The notes beneath the pieces are model-generated. The model made no database searches, was not told the origin of the DNA, and saw only the letters and a program-made list of their open reading frames with translations. DNA of 64,000 bases from Alkalihalobacillus pseudalcaliphilus (lineage in GTDB: Bacteria; Bacillota; Bacilli; Bacillales; Bacillaceae_D): NCBI RefSeq assembly GCF_028610675.1, contig NZ_JAQQWS010000006.1:62001-126000 (forward strand). Reading direction: 5' to 3'. The position numbers and the translations under genes are program-made. Shown piece after piece: positions 52,105 through 60,420 of this stretch (within the stretch, counting starts at the first letter, position 1; every line of letters starts with the position of its first letter).

Positions 52105-52164
52105 CTAATCTAAGAAATCATCAGGATTTATTATTTTGTGCCCCAACTCCCCGTGCTTCATCAT
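52105..52164 (-). CDS. 19-codon ORF with strong ribosome binding site
   Basis: AGAGGAGG, then ATGATG and codons for MMKHGELGHKIINPDDFLD, stop TAG. Between the aldehyde dehydrogenase stop (23 bp upstream) and the operon terminator. Polar, no membrane span. The full-strength binding site and the position before the terminator argue for translation; no homologue is known to me. Confidence 0.5.
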   Translation of the reverse strand: MMKHGELGHKIINPDDFLD

Positions 52165-52187
52165 TGGCCTCCTCTTTTATCAAAAAC

Positions 52188-53549
52188 TTATTCTACTAAT
52201 TTCCTTAAAACCGAGGTTGTAAACTTGTTTTGTTTATATCGAACAGCTAGATCAAACTTTGTTGTTTGTTTTAAAATGCTTTTACGATGAGAGAATGCGG
52301 CAAAGCTTTCAAACCCATGATAAGCTCCCATTCCACTTTCACCCACTCCACCAAAAGGAAGATGTGGTGTTGCCAAGTGCATGACCGTATCATTGACACA
52401 GCCTCCTCCAAACGACAAGTTCTCTAAAACTTGATCAGCTAGATCTTTATTTTCTGTAAAAACGTAAAGGGCCAACGGATTCGGGCGCTCTCGTACCATC
52501 GCATACACTTCTTCTATCTTTTCATAAGTGAAAATAGGCAAAATTGGACCAAATATCTCCTCTTCCATTAACGGGGAATCTAATGCCACATTTTGTAGGA
52601 CTGTTGGGTTTATCCGAAGGGCTGCTTCTGAATAACCACCGCCAATTAAAGTTTCTCCTTCATCCAAAAAAGAGACTAACCTTTCAAAATGCCGTTCACT
52701 TACAATTCGTACATATTTCCCTTTATTAATTTTATCTTTTTTAAATCTTTGTATCTCTTTATTTAAAGCCGCTAAAAACTCATGTTTAACCTCTTGATGA
52801 ACAAGTAAATAGTCTGGTGCCACACAAGTTTGACCCGCATTAAGAAACTTGCCGAAAGCAATTCGTTTCGCTGCAACGTCTATCTTTGCCTCTTTATCAA
52901 CAATCACTGGGCTCTTCCCACCTAATTCAAGAGTAAGCGGTGTTAATCGCTTAGAAGCAGCCTCCATCACTTTTTTTCCAACTGCGACACTTCCGGTGAA
53001 GAAAATGTAGTCAAAAGGCAGATCTAACAAGGCTTGACTCTCTTCAACAGCCCCCTCAACAGCATGAATATACTCTTTTGGAAAATGGTTATTTATCACA
53101 TTTGTTATGGCTCTGGAAACATTAGGCGTTAATTCTGAAGGCTTGACCACTGCACAATTGCCAGCTGATACCGCTCCAATTAATGGGGCAAATGCTAATT
53201 GAACAGGATAATTCCATGGTGCAATAATTAAAGAAACGCCGTAAGGTTCATGTTGAATATAACCTTGGGAGCCAGTATGTGAGATGGCTGTCTTCACTTT
53301 TTCTGGTTTCATCCATTCTTCTAGATGCTTCTTCGTGTGGTTAATTTCTTGATATAGAAGCATCATTTCAGTTACATAAGCTTCATCTTTGGATTTATTG
53401 AGGTCTTTAGCTAGTGCATCAAAGAATAAATCTTCATTGGCCTTTAACACCTCATAAAGCTTGTCTAACTGTTTAAGACGAAACTCTAGATCCTTTGTTT
53501 CACCACGATAAAAATACTCTTTTTGCTTTAATTGTAAGTCAGCAAACAT
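52188..53549 (-). CDS. aldehyde dehydrogenase family protein (YwdH-like)
   Basis: 453 residues, short class 3-type aldehyde dehydrogenase acting on long-chain or aromatic aldehydes with NAD(P). Motifs: PWNYPVQLAFAPLIGAVSAGN, FTGSVAVGKKVM (cofactor loop), LELGGKSPVIV (general base Glu), GQTCVAPDYLLV (nucleophile Cys), EEIFGPILPIF and the C-terminal hydrophobic tail of class 3 enzymes. AGGAGGAAG precedes ATG. It follows the RNase H gene by 14 bp and is co-transcribed. Confidence 0.93.
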   Translation of the reverse strand: MFADLQLKQKEYFYRGETKDLEFRLKQLDKLYEVLKANEDLFFDALAKDLNKSKDEAYVTEMMLLYQEINHTKKHLEEWMKPEKVKTAISHTGSQGYIQHEPYGVSLIIAPWNYPVQLAFAPLIGAVSAGNCAVVKPSELTPNVSRAITNVINNHFPKEYIHAVEGAVEESQALLDLPFDYIFFTGSVAVGKKVMEAASKRLTPLTLELGGKSPVIVDKEAKIDVAAKRIAFGKFLNAGQTCVAPDYLLVHQEVKHEFLAALNKEIQRFKKDKINKGKYVRIVSERHFERLVSFLDEGETLIGGGYSEAALRINPTVLQNVALDSPLMEEEIFGPILPIFTYEKIEEVYAMVRERPNPLALYVFTENKDLADQVLENLSFGGGCVNDTVMHLATPHLPFGGVGESGMGAYHGFESFAAFSHRKSILKQTTKFDLAVRYKQNKFTTSVLRKLVE

Positions 53550-53563
53550 CTCATCTTCCTCCT

Positions 53564-54193
53564 TTATTTACGTCCATAATCAGCTTTGATTTCACCCCAT
53601 GAAGCGGTTTCCCATTTTAAAATTGGATTATCATATTTATTTTCATGGAGCCACTTTTCTGCTCGCTCAATAAGTTGCCAAATATAAGCCGTTTCTTCAT
53701 TTTTCACAAGTGTTGCATTGGCTTTTCTTTGTTTCACCCACTTCATACCAGTAACAGAGTCCGAATAAATAGGCTTATTGCTCCCTTGTTTTTTAAGATA
53801 AGCAAGCCCGTGAACAATGGCTAGAAATTCACCCATATTATTTGTTCCAACAGGGATATCATCCTGGGCAAATAAAACTTCACCGGTTTTTGTATCGACC
53901 CCTTTATATTCTATTTTACCAGGGTTTCCATGACTGCCTACATCAACAGATATACTATCCCAAATAATTTCTGACTCGCTAATTTTCTCCTTTTTCTTAG
54001 CGGATCCTTTATTGCTCTTTGCAAACACCTGAGTTGATTTTCCTGAAAATGCCGCATTGGCTTCCGCTTCACTCTGAAAAGATTTAAACCTAGCACCTGT
54101 GTAACCTTTTACTTGTTTTTCACATTCGGCCCATGATGTATAAATTCCTCTATTTCTACCTTCCCAAACTACATAATATTTTTTCTTTGCCAA
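53564..54193 (-). CDS. rnhA: ribonuclease H (type 1, with N-terminal viroplasmin-like domain)
   Basis: 209 residues; TTG at 54193 gives MAKKKYYVV with GAGGTG at the right distance, whereas GTG at 54202 lies inside that site. N-terminal hybrid-binding domain (VVWEGRNRGIYTSWAECEKQ, VKGYTGARFKSF), a Lys/Ser linker, then the catalytic domain with the four acids in SVDVGSHGNPG, NNMGEFLAIVHGL, YSDSVTGMKWV and EIKADYGRK. Very similar to the well-studied Bacillus halodurans enzyme. It cuts RNA in RNA-DNA hybrids. Confidence 0.95.
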   Translation of the reverse strand: MAKKKYYVVWEGRNRGIYTSWAECEKQVKGYTGARFKSFQSEAEANAAFSGKSTQVFAKSNKGSAKKKEKISESEIIWDSISVDVGSHGNPGKIEYKGVDTKTGEVLFAQDDIPVGTNNMGEFLAIVHGLAYLKKQGSNKPIYSDSVTGMKWVKQRKANATLVKNEETAYIWQLIERAEKWLHENKYDNPILKWETASWGEIKADYGRK

Positions 54194-54403
54194 TACAAAC
54201 ACCTCTTCTGAATAGAAATCCTAATTAATCAAATAGTATCAATGAATACACATTTACACAATGGAAAGGGGGGGTACTGGTTATGATAAAAAGAAATAAG
54301 TGAAAATAATACCCCTTCTAACTATGAAACTCTCGAAATCACTAGCTAGTCATGTATAAAACTATAAATCATGTAAAGAATGGATAAAAAGGAGGCATGC
54401 ACA

Positions 54404-54655
54404 ATGGATGTGATCATAGAAAAAAAACGCTCAGTCAAAACGGCTGGAGATTTAATTGCTACCGTTGATGAACGTTTATTTGCTCTTTTAGAAGACAAAG
54501 GCGAGCGATATCCTTATTTATTATTAGATTTACAAACCTTTGAAATCATTCAAAACTATGACTCTCTTCCAACTCATGAAGAATTAGCTGAAGATATTGA
54601 AGGTGAACTCAGTGCCATTTATCACCATGATGATGCTACGATTCAAATTACTTAA
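54404..54655 (+). CDS. hypothetical protein, 83 residues
   Basis: ATG at 54404 (MDVIIEKKRS) has AAAAAGGAGG upstream; the longer frame includes the site itself. Compact alpha/beta sequence, acidic C-terminus (LAEDIEGELSAIYHHDDATI). Not recognised. Tail-to-tail overlap of 8 bp with the deacetylase gene on the other strand. Confidence 0.65.
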   Translation: MDVIIEKKRSVKTAGDLIATVDERLFALLEDKGERYPYLLLDLQTFEIIQNYDSLPTHEELAEDIEGELSAIYHHDDATIQIT

Positions 54656-55535
54656 GTGTATATTGTGATAATGTTACAAAAGAAAAACCTTGATCCTTTA
54701 AGTCCATAACCGCCCGCTCCACACCTTCTGCCGTTCCAGAGTTGGGCTGGTTCATATGTAATAAAACAATGGAACCTGACACTGAACTCAACAAAGCATC
54801 ATGTACTTGCTCGGCAGAATAGGTAGCACCGGCATCTCCTAAGATATTAAAATTAACAACCTCTAAACCTAATTCCTTTACGATCTCTACAGCAATCTCA
54901 TCATAAAATGCCGTTCCAGAACGGAAAAATAACGGCTCTTCATTCGTAAATGAAGTAATCGTCATTTGATTTTCAATCACTTCATGAACAATTTGCTCAG
55001 CACTTTGTGTCCCTTCAATGCCCCATGCACTTTGACCACTCACCGATAAAGGAACATGCTCACTGCCGTGATTCTGAATTTCAAATAAAGGCTCTTCCAC
55101 AAGTTCACTAAAAGTCACTTCATTCTCTTCTATCCAACGTTGATTAACAAACAAAGTAGCTGGGATAGATTCTTTTCTGAGGAAGTCAATTAATTCTTCG
55201 TCATATAAACTCCCATATGGACCTCCACACGCATCAAACGTTAAAGCAATGACTTGTTCATCCGTATCTAATTGAGTTTTGACTCCTTGTACATTTTCTC
55301 CCCATTCCATAGGAGTTCTATTTTCATAATCACTTACATCAAGCTCTTTTTTCATTTTTAGTTCTGCTAATAACTCATCTAACTGCTGAGTATCATGATT
55401 GGGTTCTTCAACTTCTACAACTACTTCCTGTTCAATGTTTGGAACTAAAGAATCCGTAGAATCCTCTTCCTTACTTTGACAAGAAAAGAGCATCGAACTA
55501 CATGCAATTAAAGCTACTACCACTTTTATTTTCAA
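54648..55535 (-). CDS. polysaccharide deacetylase-family lipoprotein
   Basis: 295 residues. Lipoprotein signal ending SSMLFSCQS, an acidic linker with a helix (about 25-70), then a CE4-type domain: VIALTFDACGGPYGS (metal Asp kept, second acidic position Ala), IQNHGSEHVPLS (metal His pair) and SGSIVLLHMNQP. The TFDACGG form occurs in a Bacillus subgroup; activity on peptidoglycan or exopolysaccharide is inferred from family and surface location. Confidence 0.85.
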   Translation of the reverse strand: MKIKVVVALIACSSMLFSCQSKEEDSTDSLVPNIEQEVVVEVEEPNHDTQQLDELLAELKMKKELDVSDYENRTPMEWGENVQGVKTQLDTDEQVIALTFDACGGPYGSLYDEELIDFLRKESIPATLFVNQRWIEENEVTFSELVEEPLFEIQNHGSEHVPLSVSGQSAWGIEGTQSAEQIVHEVIENQMTITSFTNEEPLFFRSGTAFYDEIAVEIVKELGLEVVNFNILGDAGATYSAEQVHDALLSSVSGSIVLLHMNQPNSGTAEGVERAVMDLKDQGFSFVTLSQYTLK

Positions 55536-55558
55536 AGAAACCCTCCTTTCATAGGAAA

Positions 55559-55587
55559 TCCCCAGGTCTCTTAAGAGAGCCTAGGGA
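55559..55587 (-). terminator. imperfect stem-loop
   Basis: TCCC-AGGTCTC, TTAA, GAGA-CCT-GGGA with one bulge and one mismatch, between two minus-strand genes. T-tract weak. Confidence 0.45.
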
Positions 55588-55594
55588 CTATTAT

Positions 55595-55936
55595 TTATTC
55601 CTGCTGCGAAGATTGCTCTTTCTCTGCCTCTTCCTCTTGTTCCTCATACCAATTATCAAGGACCTTTGCATCCATGACTTTCGATTCTACAAAGGCAATC
55701 TGTTTGTCTGTGAAAGGCTGCTGCCATTCCAACTCTAGATCCTTTACCGTGTGGACAATGGTCAACAACTCTTGCCACGCTACATAACGCTTATACCAGA
55801 AAAACTGTGGTTGCTCTGTCATATACGGATAGAGATCATCGAATTCAGTATGCTTACAATCAATCGTACGCTCAAATTGATTTTTAGCTAACGATAACTT
55901 CTGTTCAAAGTAACTTTGTAGCTTGTTGTTATCCAT
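55595..55936 (-). CDS. hypothetical protein, 113 residues
   Basis: ATG at 55936 (MDNNKLQSYF) has GGGAGGGA upstream. Helical, Trp/Tyr-rich middle (PQFFWYKRYVAWQELLTIV) and very acidic C-terminus (EEQEEEAEKEQSSQQE). No membrane span, family not recognised. Upstream of the deacetylase on the same strand with a weak stem between them. Confidence 0.6.
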   Translation of the reverse strand: MDNNKLQSYFEQKLSLAKNQFERTIDCKHTEFDDLYPYMTEQPQFFWYKRYVAWQELLTIVHTVKDLELEWQQPFTDKQIAFVESKVMDAKVLDNWYEEQEEEAEKEQSSQQE

Positions 55937-56066
55937 TATAGTCCCTCCCATCGATGCATCTTGGCATCTCGTTGTGTTTTTCTATCATACCATGTTTTCG
56001 ACCAAACAACATGAGTAAAAATGTATATTTTTTGTTAAATTATACTTTTCTAATTATTTATCTATA

Positions 56067-57422
56067 TTAAAAAAAGAAAGAAAATCCACCTAAAACATCT
56101 AAGAATATAATTAAAATCGCTAATGGAATAAGAAATTTCACTAACAAATACCAAATGGCAAAAAATCGATTACCAATATGAGCTCCTTGTTTCATCTCAT
56201 TTAATAATCTTTCCTTTGGCACCTTCCATGATATAAATAAAGCAACAAGCAAAGCCCCTAACGGTAATAAAATATTACTCGTTAAATAATCTAAAAGATC
56301 AAAAAATGTTCGTCCAAATAATTGAACATCAGCTAAGATTCCATAGGACAACGCCGATGGAACACCAACAAATAAAATTATTAAGCCAATATTCCAGCTT
56401 AACTTCTGACGCTTTTTGGGTTTCCCCTTGGAAAAGGTAGCCACAATTATTTCTAATAATGAAAATGCGGATGTTAATGCGGCAAAGAAAAATAATAAAA
56501 AGAATGCAAACATAAATACCTGTCCTAAAGGCATTTGGTTAAATATCGTAGGTAATACGACAAAAATTAAGGCAGGACCTTCACTCGGCTCTAGACCAAA
56601 TGTAAACACTCCTGGAAATATAATTAAACCAGCTAACAAAGCAACGAGAATATTCATGATTCCAATGACCGAAGCAGTTAAAGGTAAGTTTTGACTCTTC
56701 GATACATACGAACTATATGTCACCATCACCGAAACGCCAAGTGATAACGAAAAGAATGCTTGACCTAAAGCAAATAGCACAGTATCTGAACTAATATTCG
56801 ACCACTCCGGTTTTAGAAGGAATTGAATTCCCTCACTCGCTCCTTCTAATGTCAAAGACCGGATGGCGATAATGAGTAATAAAATAAGCAAAGCTGGCAT
56901 CATTATTTTACTCGCTCTTTCAATACCCGCTTGTACACCTTTAGAAATGACATAAATAGTCATAATCATAAATAAAGCTTGGGCACCAATTGCTCGCCAA
57001 GGGTTCGCGATTAGTTCACTAAATTTACTCGATAACTGTTCTACGCTCAGCTGCGACATTTGTCCGGTTATTGTTTCAAATATATATAATAAGCTCCATC
57101 CGCCAATGACACTATAAAACGATAAAATCAAGAAACAAGCGACCACACCGATCCAACCAGTAATTGGCCATAGTGTTTTTGGGGCTAGCTCTTTATAGGT
57201 TGATACGGCTTCTTTTCCTGTTGTTCTCCCTAAAACAAATTCACCAATCAGTAATGGCAATCCAATAAAAAGAGTAAATAATAGAAATAATAAAAAGAAT
57301 GCTCCGCCACCGCTTGTACCTGCAATATAAGGGAATTTCCAAATCGCCCCGAGTCCAATTGCTGTGCCTGCTGTTGCAAATATAAAACCTAACTTAGATG
57401 ACCATTGCTCTTGTTGACTCAC
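56067..57422 (-). CDS. sodium-dependent transporter, neurotransmitter:sodium symporter (NSS) family
   Basis: 451 residues, GTG start behind GAAAGG. About 11-12 membrane spans. N-terminal family motif GFIFATAGTAIGLGAIWKFPYIAGTSGG with the unwound first helix that binds Na+ and the substrate, then LLIGEFVLGR and FFSLSLGVSVMVTYSSY. Bacterial members (LeuT, TnaT, YhdH, YocR) carry amino acids; the substrate here is unknown. Single gene. Confidence 0.92.
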   Translation of the reverse strand: MSQQEQWSSKLGFIFATAGTAIGLGAIWKFPYIAGTSGGGAFFLLFLLFTLFIGLPLLIGEFVLGRTTGKEAVSTYKELAPKTLWPITGWIGVVACFLILSFYSVIGGWSLLYIFETITGQMSQLSVEQLSSKFSELIANPWRAIGAQALFMIMTIYVISKGVQAGIERASKIMMPALLILLLIIAIRSLTLEGASEGIQFLLKPEWSNISSDTVLFALGQAFFSLSLGVSVMVTYSSYVSKSQNLPLTASVIGIMNILVALLAGLIIFPGVFTFGLEPSEGPALIFVVLPTIFNQMPLGQVFMFAFFLLFFFAALTSAFSLLEIIVATFSKGKPKKRQKLSWNIGLIILFVGVPSALSYGILADVQLFGRTFFDLLDYLTSNILLPLGALLVALFISWKVPKERLLNEMKQGAHIGNRFFAIWYLLVKFLIPLAILIIFLDVLGGFSFFF

Positions 57423-57588
57423 TCATCTCAAACCTTTCTATAACGAAACATTTTCTTCCTTATTATTCATTTAATTGCATAAAGTATGCTTACACACACT
57501 TTAGCCCTTTAAACGAACGAATGTCCCTATATTAGCAAAGCATAAATGAACAAACAAGAGGGAAATTTAAAATTCTGATTTTCTTTAG

Positions 57589-57985
57589 TATGAAAGTTCA
57601 ATGAGTCACGCTCATTTTTCGAGATAACTTGACCATTCGGTTTTTGTTTTTGGTCCGTCTTTGAAAATCGAAACACAGTCGCGTGAAGTAGCCAAGCGAG
57701 CTTGGCTAACGGTCCAAAAACCTTGGATTTTAGATACTAATCCTGATGATGGGTTACTACTCTCTCTTTTTTGTTGGTGGTGGCTGTTTATGCGCTTGCG
57801 CTGAATCTTTTTATGTGTTGCCCGTACGCAACACATAAAAAGTGGCGGGGCTACGGCATAATATGAGAATCCTCAAAACCGTTTATGAATGAAATGCCAC
57901 CAGTTGAAGAGCAAATGCCACTTTCATCTTTGTTGGTGGCGAAGTGAATTTGGCTTTGCCATGGGCGTTGACTAAAGTTGATAGT
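57589..57985. repeat. dispersed intergenic element, copy 5
   Basis: TATGAAAGTT at 57589. GTAGCCAAGCGAGCTTGGCT, CCTTGGATTTTAGATA and TACTCTCTCTTTTTTGTTGG (57683-57782) match the first part of copy 4. A 16-bp palindromic stretch TTTTTATGTGTTG/CAACACATAAAAA follows (57810-57841), then GCCACCAG...TTGGTGGCGAAGTG (57897-57950). Array D begins 100 bp further. The interval 57423-57588 shows nothing. Confidence 0.8.
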
Positions 57986-58087
57986 TTGTCGCTTCGGATT
58001 TCGCTACGGGACTGGGAGCACGTACCCTCTGGAGGACTAGCTGAAGGAATCGGCCACCCCAATGGTGTAGTACAGTTATTTTCGCAC

Positions 58088-58370
58088 GTAACTCCGAGCA
58101 TCTACGTTTTCTCGAGCTTTCTACTCTTTTTTTCGCCCGTAACCCCAAGCATCATCGTTTTCTCGGGCTTTCCCCTCTTTTTTCCGATCGCAACCCCGAG
58201 CATCATCGTTTTCTCGGGGTTTCTACTCTTTTTTTCGCCCGTAACCCCAAGCATTTCCGTTTTCTCGGGCTTTCTCCTCTTTTTTCCGCCCAGAACCCCA
58301 AGCATCATCGTTTTCTCGGGCTTTCCCCTCTTTTTTTCACTCGCAACCCCGAGCATTTCCCCTTCTAACG
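58088..58370. repeat. Array D: six 51-bp hairpin units (CCCCGAG family, second subtype)
   Basis: Corresponding points at 58088, 58139, 58190, 58241, 58292 and 58343: exactly 51 bp each. Units read AACCCCRAG, a 12-nt loop CATCATCGTTTT or CATTTCCGTTTT, CTCGGGG or CTCGGGC, then a pyrimidine-rich spacer with TTTTTTTCGCCCGT. The third unit has the full 9-bp stem AACCCCGAG/CTCGGGGTT. Arms and unit length equal array A; the loop differs, so arrays A and D expanded separately. Confidence 0.93.
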
Positions 58371-58447
58371 CTTTTTTTCCTTTTCACAGCTCAATACTTC
58401 ATACATTTACAAGCACATTCCCTAAAACAATCCTCGTTCACCATAAA

Positions 58448-58491
58448 TAAAGCAGGAAGCTTCAGATATAAATCTGTCGCTCCCTGCTTTT
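58448..58491 (-). terminator. terminator of the DCC-family gene
   Basis: AAAGCAGG-AGC-CAGAT pairs with ATCTG-GCT-CCTGCTTT; minus-strand tail ATTTATGG. 5 bp after the stop. Confidence 0.75.
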
Positions 58492-58495
58492 GAAT

Positions 58496-58906
58496 TTATA
58501 AGAACCTTTCCCGTTCCTTTTTAGTAGGTAGACGGCAACTCGATTTTTGACCAAAAAAGCGGTAACGATTTTTCGCAAACCATCGATATAAGCTATCTCT
58601 AATATTTTTAGGTAACACTTTCCATACTCTTGCCCACTGCCAATACCAACTTAACTTTGGAATAATCTTCACTATAGCATCAGAGTGTAGGAAAGCCTGA
58701 TTCGCTTCGATTACGATAACGGAGTCAATATTTCGGTTCACTTTGTGTTGCTTGATAAGCTGTTGACCAATGTCAGATTGAATAGACGCAAACTTATAGA
58801 ATTGATGTTTATCATGTTTGAGCATAAAGTCGACGAATTTATTGCACACATTACAGACCCCATCAAATAAAATAATGCCACACTCTCGTGTATCTCCCGT
58901 AACCAT
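58496..58906 (-). CDS. DCC-family thiol-disulphide oxidoreductase-like protein (DUF393)
   Basis: 136 residues; GGAGGGGG before ATG. The family-naming DGVCNVCNKFVDF gives the DxxCxxC redox-like motif; HKFYKFASIQSDIGQQ-type middle and the C-terminal KNRYRFFGQKSSCRLP follow the DCC pattern. Related to YuxK of Bacillus. Enzymatic role unproven. Single gene, divergent from the mreBH side. Confidence 0.88.
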   Translation of the reverse strand: MVTGDTRECGIILFDGVCNVCNKFVDFMLKHDKHQFYKFASIQSDIGQQLIKQHKVNRNIDSVIVIEANQAFLHSDAIVKIIPKLSWYWQWARVWKVLPKNIRDSLYRWFAKNRYRFFGQKSSCRLPTKKERERFL

Positions 58907-59021
58907 GAATCCCCCTCCACTCTAATTGAGTCATTAAATCCATTATAATTAATAAAAACTTTTTTTAAAATAAATTTAATTAAATTGGTTTTAAATTTTG
59001 AGCAGCGGGTATACCATAATT

Positions 59022-59110
59022 GAACGAGTGAAGATTAAATGCATCTTTATTCCTCACCCCCTTTATATTTGAACTCCACTACCTTGTAAGGTAAGTGGGG
59101 TTCCTTTTTT
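59022..59110 (+). ncRNA. candidate small RNA with C-rich single-stranded segment and own terminator
   Basis: A strong 13-bp stem with one bulge, GAACTCCACTACC (59071-59083) against GGTAAGTGGGGTTC (59090-59103), is followed by CTTTTTTT. There is no gene upstream on this strand that it could end; the nearest gene points away. Just before it lies TCCTCACCCCCTTT (59051-59064), an unpaired C-rich run that could bind ribosome binding sites, as in FsrA or RoxS. TTGGTT, 18 bp, TATACC (58986-59015) is a possible promoter. Homology to a known RNA was not recognised. Confidence 0.35.
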
Positions 59111-59156
59111 TGAAAGGAAATAGAACTAGTCAAAAAGACTCAGCCCTCTCTTTATT

Positions 59157-59166
59157 CTGGTATAAT
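59157..59166 (+). promoter_or_regulatory. extended -10 promoter of mreBH
   Basis: CTGGTATAAT contains the TGN extension and a perfect TATAAT, 149 bp upstream of the start codon. The -35 is poor. The rest of the leader shows no riboswitch I recognise. Confidence 0.55.
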
Positions 59167-59314
59167 ATTCCTCTATCCCTTATTTCTTAAAAAATAATCC
59201 CATATTGTTCTCATAATCTTACATAGAAGATAGCCTGTAGGACTCTATTAAGCTGACAAATTAGTTGTTAAAATGACAAATTAGAAACTACTAATAGAAA
59301 AGTTGGTGCTAATT

Positions 59315-60322
59315 ATGTGGTCTACTGCAGAAATTGGAATAGACTTAGGTACAGCGAATTTACTTGTTTATACGAAGGACAAAGGAATTGTCATTAACGA
59401 ACCTTCCGTTGTGGCATTAAATACAGAAACGAAAGAAGTTCTTGCCGTTGGTACAGAAGCTAAAAATATGGTCGGTAAAACACCAGCAAACATCATTGCC
59501 GTTCGTCCATTACGTGACGGTGTCATTGCTGATTTTGATGTTACAAGTGATATGTTAAGAGCGGTTATGAAAAAAGCTAGCAAAAAACTAGGGTTATCAA
59601 TGCGTAAGCCAAATGTTGTCGTTTGTGCTCCATCTGGCTCAACATCTGTAGAGCGTCGAGCAATTTTAGATGCGGTTAGAAGTTGTGGTGCAAAAAATGT
59701 GCATATCATTGAGGAACCTGTAGCAGCAGCGATTGGTTCAGACTTACCAGTAAGTGAACCGATAGCCAATGTTGTGGTAGATATTGGTGGAGGTACAACA
59801 GAAGTGGCAATTATCTCATTTGGAGGAGTTGTTTCCTGTAATTCAGTAAGAATAGGTGGAGATAAACTCGATGATGCGATTATTCAATATGTACGTAAAC
59901 AATACAATGTGTTAATTGGAGAACGCACTGCCGAGCAAATAAAAATGGAGATTGGTTATACACCAATCGAGCACGAGGAATTAACAATGGAAGTTCGTGG
60001 TCGTGATTTAGTTAATGGCTTACCGAAAACACTTGAATTAGCTTCAACTGAGATTCAAGCTGCCTTACACGAAAATATGATTCACTTGCTTGAAGCTATT
60101 CGTGCAACGTTGGAAAACTGCCCTCCTGAATTAAGTGGAGACATTGTTGACCGTGGTGTTATGGTAACTGGTGGTGGTGCATTATTAAATGGGATGCAGG
60201 ATTGGTTATCAAACGAAATTTCTGTTCCTGTTCACTTAGCACCTAATCCTTTAGAATCTGTTGCCATTGGAACAGGTCGCTCACTGAAATTTATTGATAA
60301 ACTTCAAAAAGCAACGGTTTAA
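59315..60322 (+). CDS. mreBH: rod shape-determining protein MreBH, actin-like
   Basis: 335 residues. Bacterial actin that guides cell-wall synthesis and, in B. subtilis, positions the LytE hydrolase. ATG at 59315 (MWSTAEIGIDLGTANLLV) preferred. Actin motifs: phosphate 1 IGIDLGTANLLVY, PSGSTSVERRAI, phosphate 2 VVDIGGGTTEVAIIS, adenosine loop VMVTGGGALLNGM. Closer to MreBH than to MreB or Mbl by VVCAPSGSTSVE and VVSCNSVRIGGD; no mreCD follows, which also fits MreBH. Confidence 0.9.
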   Translation: MWSTAEIGIDLGTANLLVYTKDKGIVINEPSVVALNTETKEVLAVGTEAKNMVGKTPANIIAVRPLRDGVIADFDVTSDMLRAVMKKASKKLGLSMRKPNVVVCAPSGSTSVERRAILDAVRSCGAKNVHIIEEPVAAAIGSDLPVSEPIANVVVDIGGGTTEVAIISFGGVVSCNSVRIGGDKLDDAIIQYVRKQYNVLIGERTAEQIKMEIGYTPIEHEELTMEVRGRDLVNGLPKTLELASTEIQAALHENMIHLLEAIRATLENCPPELSGDIVDRGVMVTGGGALLNGMQDWLSNEISVPVHLAPNPLESVAIGTGRSLKFIDKLQKATV

Positions 60323-60352
60323 AACCGATTGTATTATGATTATAAAGTATAG

Positions 60353-60382
60353 GGGCGCTAAAGATTCAATTCTTTAGCGCCC
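60353..60382. terminator. bidirectional terminator of mreBH and tcyP
   Basis: Perfect 12-bp stem GGGCGCTAAAGA/TCTTTAGCGCCC, 6-nt loop. Tails are short on both strands. Confidence 0.75.
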
Positions 60383-60420
60383 TATTTCATAGATAGATTT
60401 ATTCATTTAGCCATCAAGTT

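Noticed and set aside
7009..58370. Arrays considered as CRISPR
   Set aside because: Spacers of about 21-23 bp are nearly the same in every unit and no cas gene is present; the symmetry is in each unit, not in a repeat separating unique spacers.
57944..58450. 168-codon frame across array D
   Set aside because: Same artefact of a 51-bp period; hydrophobic Phe/Ser repeats with no start signal.
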